The notes under the pieces: generated by a model
The model's input: the letters and a program-made list of their open reading frames with translations, nothing else
Told to the model about the DNA's origin: nothing
Databases searched by the model: none
Made by a program: the position numbers and the translations under genes
In this document: positions 7,826-14,098 of the stretch, in pieces
Layout: each line of letters opens with the position of its first letter
Position numbering within the stretch: position 1 is the stretch's first letter
Source: an uncultured Bacillus sp.
Lineage (GTDB): Bacteria; Bacillota; Bacilli; Bacillales; Cytobacillaceae
Length of the DNA stretch: 16,257 nt
Assembly (NCBI GenBank): GCA_937902115.1
Contig: CALGSR010000117.1
Span: 1 to 16,257, forward strand
Direction: 5' to 3'

Positions 7826-8236
7826 TTACAAAAAATCCTGCTGAATCTTTTTGACCAATGCATGTATTGAACTAAAAATATCAGGGGTTTGATGGATGCC
7901 GAAGTTCGGTAGAGCCGTCAAAAAATTTCTTTCAGTATTCATAGAATTCAACGCCGTTACGCTTTGTTGTTTCTGCTAAACTTAAATAGAAAGCGTTTAC
8001 CTTAGCGCCATCTTCATTAACTGAGTATAGCCATTTTTTTCGATCATACTTGTACGATGGCTTTTTCTACTGGATTATTGTCTATTTCAATACGACCATC
8101 TATCAAAAACGCTTTTAGAACTTTTGCTCTGTTTAGAGTACATTCAGTTGCCTTCGCTAAAGCATTTTTTCCGTAAAATGGTGAGTACCTGTTGATGTAT
8201 ATGATTGCCTTCCAAACTGAAGCATTACGAGATTGT
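7826..8236 (-). pseudogene. Relic of an IS66-type transposase (C-terminal part)
   Basis: Read on the minus strand from about 8236, the sequence gives NASVWKAIIYINRY, then KAFLIDGRIEIDNN near 8110-8070, the IDNN(xxE) signature around the last catalytic Glu of IS66 transposases. After a shift it gives KKWLYSVNEDGAKVNAFYL and SLAETTKRNGVEFYEY (about 8040-7940), matching the conserved RKNWLF..GAKAS...L.ETAK.NG...Y C-terminus. A further shift gives LRHPSNP or GIHQTPDIF and a final TAA at 7826-7828. At least two frame disruptions and loss of the N-terminal two thirds make it non-functional. It shows that a mobile element once sat between the methyltransferase and the effector operon. Most of the 656-bp gap between genes here is this relic. 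Confidence 0.65.
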
Positions 8237-8268
8237 TAAATGGCATAGGGAGCTAGTGAAAAATAATA

Positions 8269-8295
8269 TTGACTAATTATTTAATTGGATAATAT
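8269..8295 (+). promoter_or_regulatory. Candidate promoter just upstream of the 26-bp palindrome
   Basis: TTGACT (8269-8274) is a good -35 hexamer, and TAATAT (8290-8295) lies 15 bases on, a slightly short spacer. If used, transcription would begin inside the palindrome at 8297-8322, so a protein bound there would block initiation. Confidence 0.3.
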
Positions 8296-8296
8296 T

Positions 8297-8322
8297 ACGT
8301 TCGTAAATCAATTTACGAACGT
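8297..8322. promoter_or_regulatory. Perfect 26-bp palindrome (12+2+12), probable recombinase-family binding site / operator
   Basis: ACGTTCGTAAAT (8297-8308) is followed by CA and then by its exact reverse complement (8311-8322). Two 12-bp half-sites around a 2-bp centre is the layout of the Hin/Gin-type serine invertase sites. It lies 64 bases before the serine-recombinase-like gene. An 8-bp palindrome GTGTACAC (8321-8328) abuts it. The structure is seen directly; the role as an operator is inferred. Confidence 0.6.
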
Positions 8323-8369
8323 GTACACAACAATATATACTTGTTAATATATAGTTTGTAGAATAAATC

Positions 8370-8375
8370 TATAAT
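8370..8375 (+). promoter_or_regulatory. Perfect -10 hexamer close to the recombinase-like gene
   Basis: TATAAT at 8370-8375 is a consensus -10 element. No good -35 lies at the usual distance (TTGTTA at 8341-8346 is 23 bases away). Transcription from it would start at about 8382, only a few bases before GTG 8386, so the mRNA would be nearly leaderless. That would fit the absence of a Shine-Dalgarno there. Confidence 0.35.
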
Positions 8376-8385
8376 AACTAAGACG

Positions 8386-9003
8386 GTGATCCATATCATT
8401 CTTCGAAAGTTTGGTTATATACAGGTTATAAGTAAGGAGCAAAATGAAGTACAGCAACTTAAAGAAATTAAGAAAAGAGGAATAAATGAACGTAATATTT
8501 TCATAGATAATTGTAGCGGTCAGTACTACAATCGAACCCAATACCAACAGCTAAAACGATTGTTGAGAAAAGGTGATGTAGTATACCTCCATTCTTTAAG
8601 TCAATTTGGTAGGAACATTATAGAGATAATGAAGGAATGGACTGACATCACAAAAATCATTCAGGCTGATATTGTGGTGTTAGATATACCTAATCTTGAT
8701 ACAGCCCAATATAAGGACAGTTTCGGAATATCAGTTGAAGATTTAGTCTTACAGATCCTTTCTTGGATAGAACAAGTGGAGAATAATCTAATTCGGAAGA
8801 GGAGAAGAACAGAAATTAATATAGGTTCACAAAATGGTACATCTGTCGGCAGACCTAAAGTCTGTATTACAGAAGAATTCGTACAAGCATATGATGAATG
8901 GAAATCCGGAAAAATAACAGCCGTAAAGGCTATGGAACAAATAGGAATAAAGAAAACGACTTTTTATAAGCTGGTTAAGGAATATGAAAATTCTTTTAAA
9001 TAG
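8386..9003 (+). CDS. Serine-recombinase-like (Tn552 resolvase-type) protein with lost active site; likely DNA-binding regulator
   Basis: The 205-residue length and both domains match small resolvases: an N-terminal catalytic fold (about 9-130), the E helix (QVENNLIRKRRRTEI), a GRPK hinge (155-158) and a C-terminal helix-turn-helix ending in TAVKAMEQIGIKKTTFYKLV. Aligned to gamma-delta resolvase with a constant offset of 5, the active-site positions are R8 to Q13, S10 (the nucleophile) to I15, D67 to S72 and R68 to Q73; only R45 (R50) and R71 (R76) remain. Without the serine it cannot form the covalent DNA link, so DNA binding is the likely surviving function. The start is GTG 8386; an in-frame TAG at 8359-8361 rules out much longer forms, and no Shine-Dalgarno is visible. 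It leads the operon, with the GHKL gene 32 bases downstream, and a 26-bp palindrome stands 64 bases upstream. Confidence 0.8.
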   Translation: MIHIILRKFGYIQVISKEQNEVQQLKEIKKRGINERNIFIDNCSGQYYNRTQYQQLKRLLRKGDVVYLHSLSQFGRNIIEIMKEWTDITKIIQADIVVLDIPNLDTAQYKDSFGISVEDLVLQILSWIEQVENNLIRKRRRTEINIGSQNGTSVGRPKVCITEEFVQAYDEWKSGKITAVKAMEQIGIKKTTFYKLVKEYENSFK

Positions 9004-9035
9004 ATTTTTACTTTATAAGAAAAGTTGGTGAAAGA

Positions 9036-10472
9036 TTGAAAACAGAAGTAGTACAGCCAGTTGTCTCAAATTTTATTAAATCTTTAAGAGATATTGGATA
9101 TACATTTGAAGTAGCTGTTGCAGATGTGCTTGATAATAGCATCTCTGCAACAGCAAATAATATACAAATTGCCTGCCTCCCCAGCCCCAAAACAGTGTTT
9201 ACCTTATTAGATGATGGTATTGGCATGTCTAACGGTGAGTTGATTGATGCCATGCGTTTAGCAGCCAATGACCCAGACTCTCTCAGGGATGGTGCTGATT
9301 TAGGCCGTTTTGGATTGGGGTTGAAAACAGCATCCTTTTCCCAATGTACGGATTTAACGGTACTATCAAAAAAAGAAGGAATCGTATCCCTTAAACAATG
9401 GGATCTGCAATATATTTCCCGAAAAAACGAATGGTTATTAATAACACCTGATATAAAAAGGTATAAAAATATACCATTATTTGATGAGTTTATGAAACTA
9501 GAAAGTGGAACATTAGTTGTGTGGCGCGGGATTGATACTTTTCAGGAATCCGACATTCCGAGTAAGGTAGATATTTTAAGAAGCCATTTATCATTAGTTT
9601 TTCATTGCTTTTTAGAAGGTATAGTGCCTGGTAAAAAGGCCTTGAAAATAAATGTGAACGGTCAGCAATTGGAACCATTTAATCCGTTTAATCCTAAGCA
9701 TATCGCAACCCAGCAATTGATGCCGGAAAAAATAAAGTATTTGGATTCAGAAATTCTTGTGCAACCTTATATCCTGCCACATCATTCTAAATTATCACAG
9801 CAAGAATTTGAAAAATACGCAACAAAAGATGGCTACACCAAATCACAGGGGTTTTATTTATATCGTGCTCATCGTCTGCTTATTTATGGAACATGGTGGG
9901 GCATGCACAGAACAAATGATGCCCATAAACTTGTTCGAATTAAAATCGATATCCCGAATAATCAAGATTCCGCATGGGGTATCGATATAAAGAAATCATC
10001 CGCTAATCCCGTCAGTGAAATTAAAAAAGATCTTAAGCGCATTATTCAGCAAGTAACCGTAAAAGGTTCGAGACCTTTTACAGGCAGAGGAAAAAAAATT
10101 GAAGATAAAACAACAACTCGATTTTGGGAGCTTTTGGTAGATAATAACGAAATTCACTTCGTCATCAATCGGGATCATCCGATTATCCAGAGTTTAAAAA
10201 ATACACTTGATGACAGCCAGCAACACTTATTAAACGTCATATTAATGAGTTTAGAAGGTTATCTGCCATTAGATGCAATCGTAGCTCAGTTGAATACAAA
10301 CCCACTGAAAGTGAAACAAGAATCATTAATCAATGAAAATGAAATAAAAGCCCTTGTGGAGATTTGGAGATCAAATGGTATTAATGAAGCGTTCATTAAG
10401 GAGTTATTAAAAACGGAAGTATATAAAAATAAGGAGGCGTATTTTGAATATGCCAATCATGGGAGAAACTAA
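9036..10472 (+). CDS. GHKL (MORC/MutL-like) ATPase of the Z1-type restriction module
   Basis: The 478-residue protein carries the Bergerat ATP-binding fold at its N-terminus. The N box is ADVLDNSISA (29-38, metal-binding N34), the G1 box DDGIGMS (59-65) and the G2 box LGRFGLGLKTAS (89-100). Asp30 stands where GyrB has its general-base Glu; as I recall, this is usual in this sub-family (ADLxDNSI) and is not by itself a loss. The region after about 120 fits an S5-like transducer and an unassigned C-terminal part. Such ATPases are thought to act as ATP-driven clamps or remodellers of protein-DNA complexes; in this neighbourhood they belong to predicted restriction systems with Z1 proteins. The start is TTG 9036, with GGTGA at 9026-9030. 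It overlaps the Z1 gene by 29 bases. Confidence 0.85.
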   Translation: MKTEVVQPVVSNFIKSLRDIGYTFEVAVADVLDNSISATANNIQIACLPSPKTVFTLLDDGIGMSNGELIDAMRLAANDPDSLRDGADLGRFGLGLKTASFSQCTDLTVLSKKEGIVSLKQWDLQYISRKNEWLLITPDIKRYKNIPLFDEFMKLESGTLVVWRGIDTFQESDIPSKVDILRSHLSLVFHCFLEGIVPGKKALKINVNGQQLEPFNPFNPKHIATQQLMPEKIKYLDSEILVQPYILPHHSKLSQQEFEKYATKDGYTKSQGFYLYRAHRLLIYGTWWGMHRTNDAHKLVRIKIDIPNNQDSAWGIDIKKSSANPVSEIKKDLKRIIQQVTVKGSRPFTGRGKKIEDKTTTRFWELLVDNNEIHFVINRDHPIIQSLKNTLDDSQQHLLNVILMSLEGYLPLDAIVAQLNTNPLKVKQESLINENEIKALVEIWRSNGINEAFIKELLKTEVYKNKEAYFEYANHGRN

Positions 10473-13170
10473 TCAAAATACCATGTATGATCAGGTAAAA
10501 GAAAAGATTGCTGAAAATCTTTCAAAACAAAATGTTTTAACAGAAGAATCCATACTCATAGAAATCGAAAATTGGAAAAGTCTTATTGAATCTACACCAC
10601 CTGCTTTTCTTAAAACTATTTTAGGAATTGGTGATGAGAACGAGAATGACATCCGTTTATTAACAAACGAGGAATGGAACTACCTTCAAAAGGAATTGGA
10701 GCAGTCCTTTATTGTCCGTATTTCAACAGGTTTTTTTGTTACAGGTGAAAAACAGCGGACAAGGGATCTATCTTGGTGGACAAGTAAAAAACAACTGGAA
10801 GCGGACAACTATTATTCAGCTAATTATATGAATTACATGAAACGCAGTTTGCCACCGGATGTATTAAGAACCATTGATGAAGACACAAACGCGATTATGA
10901 ATAACTTAGCGGATCCTGAATTAGAGGATTTTTCGATCTACGGCATGGTAGTCGGCCATGTCCAATCAGGAAAAACCTCAAACTACGCTCACCTAATTTG
11001 TAAGGCAGCGGATGCCGGCTATCGCTTTATTGTCGTCATTGCAGGTGGTCAAAATAATTTGCGGAATCAAACGCAAAAGCGATTAGATGATGTTTTTATT
11101 GGAGCCAATTATCAGGGGGTCGGACAGCTACCAGGGTTTAAAAGGGAAAAAATGCCAGATAGCCTGACGAATCAGGATAATGATTTTAAAATTGAAACAG
11201 CAAAGGCCAGAGGAACCACGAACTTTGAGAATATGCAGCTACCTATCTTAGTTGTGATAAAAAAACACTCGAAGCCGTTGTCAAATCTTTTAGAATGGCT
11301 GGACAAGCATTATAAAAACCAAATTGATAAAGCCATGCTGGTTATTGATGACGAATCGGACTATGCATCTATTAATACCAAAAATGAAGAAGATCCTACT
11401 GTTATTAATGAAAAGATACGTCTGCTTTTGCAGAAGTTTAATAAGAGTGCGTATGTAGCTTATACAGCAACTCCATATGCAAATATTTTTATAGATCACG
11501 AAGCTAAAAATGATGAAATTGGGAAAGACTTATTTCCTAGAGATTTCATTTATGCACTAGATGCACCGACTAATTATTTTGGTGCTGAGAAGATTTTTGG
11601 TCAGGAAGATAAAAAGTATGTAGTAGAAATTCCTGACTCTGAAGCTGTTTACGAGTTAGACGAAGATGTTCAATACGAGCCTAATGAAATGCCTTTTGTG
11701 ATTAAGCATAAAAAAGATTATGTTGATGAAATCAATCAGCTGCCTGAAAGCTTAAAGGATGCTATTCGTTTATTCTTAATTAATATTGCTATTCGCAATT
11801 TGCGTAATCAAAAAAAACATAACAGTATGCTTATCCATATCTCCAGATTTACTGATGTTCATATCAAAGTGAAAAAACTGGTAGAAGAATATTTTGATTT
11901 ACTTGATAAAGACATTAAGACATACGGATCTGTGTCTAATCCATATCAGTATTCTCTTCATTTGCAAGCGATGAAAGAGACATTTAATACAAGACTGCAC
12001 GATATCGAATTTGATTTTGAAACGATTTTAAAAGAAATATGTAAGATAGTGGATTCTGTACTCATTGTAGATGTGCATCAAAAGGCCAAAACACCTTTGG
12101 CCTATAGGGATGATATACAGTCTAACGTGATTGTTGTCGGCGGATTGAGTTTATCACGCGGTTTCACATTAGAGGGATTAAGTGTCAGCTATTTCTTAAG
12201 GACAACGATTTATTATGATACACTAATGCAAATGGGCAGATGGTTTGGATACCGGATTGGCTACGAAGATATTTGCCGGGTGTACTTGACTGATGATTTG
12301 TATTATAAATTTGCCTTTATCATTGAAGCAACCAATGATCTAATCAGTCGATTAAATGATATGCGCCAAGAAAATCTAACTCCTGAAGATTTCGGGTTGG
12401 CAGTACAATTGCATCCGGACAGTCTTCTGCAGGTTACTGCAAGAAATAAATCAAAAAGCACAGAAGATATGTATTTGCAAATGAACCTGGACGGATTAAT
12501 TAAAGAAACCAGATGGATTAGCAATGTACAGGAAGATATCTATTCTAATGAAATCCTTTTACAAGAAACGGTACAGGCTCTGCAAAAAGCTGGTTTTGAG
12601 CACAAAGTAAAGAACAGCCACCTGTGGAAAAATGTAGATAAGTCTATTATTCAAAAATTCGTGGACAATTACCATTTATATAAAAATGATCCACTGGGTA
12701 TAAAATCTAGAATGCCAATTGATTTTATTAAAGAATATATTCGAAACAGTCAAATAAACTGGGACGTGGTCTTATTCAACGGTACAGGAAAGTCAAAATT
12801 CCAAGTTGATTCCATTGAAGTGATACGTCAATTCCGTTCTGTTAAACAAAAACAGGGTTATTTTGAAGTGACAAACAGGCAGCTTTCCCGTGCAAACCCA
12901 GAAAGAATTGTAATGCCAGAGGAATTTAGAAAATTAAATTCCAAGAATATGCGAAAGAAATTGGAAAAGCCGCTACTTATGCTACATGCTTTAGATATAG
13001 AGGATGAGAGTCAAAATAAATTCCAAGTTGTCGGTTTTGGCATTAGCTTCCCAGTTTTAGAAGATACACAGTTTAGCAGTATTAAAGTCCGTATTAATAA
13101 TGTATATAGAAAACAGCTAGAAGATGCATATAAAGATGAAGCTGGTGAAGACAGTGACTACGAAGAATAA
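10444..13170 (+). CDS. Z1-domain superfamily II helicase-like ATPase
   Basis: The 908-residue protein has helicase motifs in order: Walker A GHVQSGKTSN (171-180), Walker B VIDDESDYAS (300-309), motif III AYTATPYAN (339-347), and the distinctive GGLSLSRGFTLEGL (566-579) and QMGRWFGYRIGYED (596-609), with R599 and R604 as likely arginine fingers. The GHVQSGKT, DDESD and LSRGxTxEGL set is the signature of the Z1 family, found with GHKL ATPases and nucleases. It probably translocates on or remodels DNA as the motor of the restriction complex. Residues 1-160 form a helical N-terminal part and 620-908 an unassigned C-terminal part with an acidic tail. AAGGAGG (10431-10437) lies 6 bases before TTG 10444; ATG 10450 is the alternative. 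It overlaps both neighbours, indicating coupled translation. Confidence 0.9.
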   Translation: MNMPIMGETNQNTMYDQVKEKIAENLSKQNVLTEESILIEIENWKSLIESTPPAFLKTILGIGDENENDIRLLTNEEWNYLQKELEQSFIVRISTGFFVTGEKQRTRDLSWWTSKKQLEADNYYSANYMNYMKRSLPPDVLRTIDEDTNAIMNNLADPELEDFSIYGMVVGHVQSGKTSNYAHLICKAADAGYRFIVVIAGGQNNLRNQTQKRLDDVFIGANYQGVGQLPGFKREKMPDSLTNQDNDFKIETAKARGTTNFENMQLPILVVIKKHSKPLSNLLEWLDKHYKNQIDKAMLVIDDESDYASINTKNEEDPTVINEKIRLLLQKFNKSAYVAYTATPYANIFIDHEAKNDEIGKDLFPRDFIYALDAPTNYFGAEKIFGQEDKKYVVEIPDSEAVYELDEDVQYEPNEMPFVIKHKKDYVDEINQLPESLKDAIRLFLINIAIRNLRNQKKHNSMLIHISRFTDVHIKVKKLVEEYFDLLDKDIKTYGSVSNPYQYSLHLQAMKETFNTRLHDIEFDFETILKEICKIVDSVLIVDVHQKAKTPLAYRDDIQSNVIVVGGLSLSRGFTLEGLSVSYFLRTTIYYDTLMQMGRWFGYRIGYEDICRVYLTDDLYYKFAFIIEATNDLISRLNDMRQENLTPEDFGLAVQLHPDSLLQVTARNKSKSTEDMYLQMNLDGLIKETRWISNVQEDIYSNEILLQETVQALQKAGFEHKVKNSHLWKNVDKSIIQKFVDNYHLYKNDPLGIKSRMPIDFIKEYIRNSQINWDVVLFNGTGKSKFQVDSIEVIRQFRSVKQKQGYFEVTNRQLSRANPERIVMPEEFRKLNSKNMRKKLEKPLLMLHALDIEDESQNKFQVVGFGISFPVLEDTQFSSIKVRINNVYRKQLEDAYKDEAGEDSDYEE
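13144..13148 (+). promoter_or_regulatory. Ribosome binding site deciding the nuclease gene start
   Basis: GGTGA at 13144-13148 (followed by AG) is 5 bases before GTG 13154. Earlier in-frame ATG codons at 13124 and 13136 have no comparable site, and the protein's recognisable start (TTKNNPWSGLDALNRIRV) begins right after this GTG. The site lies inside the end of the Z1 gene. Confidence 0.5.
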
Positions 13171-14083
13171 TCCATGGTCGGGGTTAGATGCTCTAAATAG
13201 AATTAGAGTCAAAGAATCTATCAATTACAATGCCTTTTGGATAACGGATAATCAAAACCATTATGGATTTTTAATTCAATGTGATGAAGATTTTAAGCAA
13301 ACACGAGAAATCAAACTTAAAGGCATGGAAATTATTCTTGATCATTCTTCAACCCCAAACCGACTCATTTTACTTTTAAAAGAAAAGAAAGATTGGGAGC
13401 TTTTCTTAGTACTGTGCCAGGATCTAATAAACGTCATGAAGGAACAGGATAGAGATATTATTGTAAAGGTCATGCAACGGTTAGAACGTTGGCAGAAACT
13501 GCTTCAAAGAACAACTCTGATAGTAATGTCCAAAGAGGAGCAGATGGGGTTATTTAGTGAATTAAAAGTATTACGGGATTACCTTATTCCTAAATATGGA
13601 TATAGTAACGGTATACACAGCTGGGTTGGAGCACTCGGTGATAATCAAGACTTCCTTTTGGAAAATCTAGCGGTAGAAGTGAAATCATACAGAATGACAT
13701 CCGGTCATTCTGTATGGGTTTCATCTAAAGAACAATTGAATTCAGAAAAAAATCCATTATATTTGTTTGCCTGTGCTTTGAACGAAGTAGACAGCGGAGA
13801 GACGGTTGAGGACCTGGTCCAATCCATTTCAGAAAAAGTAGAAACGGAAAGTCTCTTAAATGAGTTTGTAGAGAAAGTTGAAAAATATGGGTATGTACCA
13901 GAATTACATCGGACTGTATTATCAAAATTTCATTTGGAGCAGGTTAAAGGATATGAAGTCAGAGAAGGATTTCCCAAAATATCTTTAGAACATGTTTCCC
14001 CGCTGATTCAAAAAATGAAATACAATATTGATTTATCAGGATGTTCACAGTTTCAAGTGAAAATAACTGATATTTTAGTATAG
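13154..14083 (+). CDS. PD-(D/E)XK nuclease-family protein (DUF4420)
   Basis: The 309-residue protein starts with NNPWSGLDAL and contains GDNQDFLLE (162-170) followed by AVEVKS (173-178). D166 and the E175-x-K177 pair are the expected metal-binding and catalytic residues of a restriction-endonuclease fold, and SVWVSSKEQL just after fits its closing strands. This is the pattern of DUF4420, a PD-(D/E)XK family found beside Z1 genes. It is the best candidate for the DNA-cutting subunit of the operon. I chose GTG 13154, which overlaps the Z1 stop by 17 bases; a 319-residue form from ATG 13124 cannot be excluded. The AIPR gene starts 15 bases after its stop. No frameshift or missing catalytic residue is seen. 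Confidence 0.8.
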   Translation: MTTKNNPWSGLDALNRIRVKESINYNAFWITDNQNHYGFLIQCDEDFKQTREIKLKGMEIILDHSSTPNRLILLLKEKKDWELFLVLCQDLINVMKEQDRDIIVKVMQRLERWQKLLQRTTLIVMSKEEQMGLFSELKVLRDYLIPKYGYSNGIHSWVGALGDNQDFLLENLAVEVKSYRMTSGHSVWVSSKEQLNSEKNPLYLFACALNEVDSGETVEDLVQSISEKVETESLLNEFVEKVEKYGYVPELHRTVLSKFHLEQVKGYEVREGFPKISLEHVSPLIQKMKYNIDLSGCSQFQVKITDILV

Positions 14084-14098
14084 ACGGAGATGTAAGAG

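Noticed and set aside
8297..8328. Reading the palindrome as an intrinsic terminator or the start of a CRISPR-like array
   Set aside because: No U-tract follows, it precedes a gene, and there is no second spaced copy.
8386..9003. Active resolvase mobilising the island
   Set aside because: The catalytic serine and three other active-site residues are replaced, so it cannot cut DNA as written.
9029..9038. Loss of the catalytic Glu in the GHKL N box (Asp30) as evidence of inactivation
   Set aside because: Relatives in the Z1-linked family, as I recall them, also have Asp at this position, and all other ATP-binding motifs are intact.
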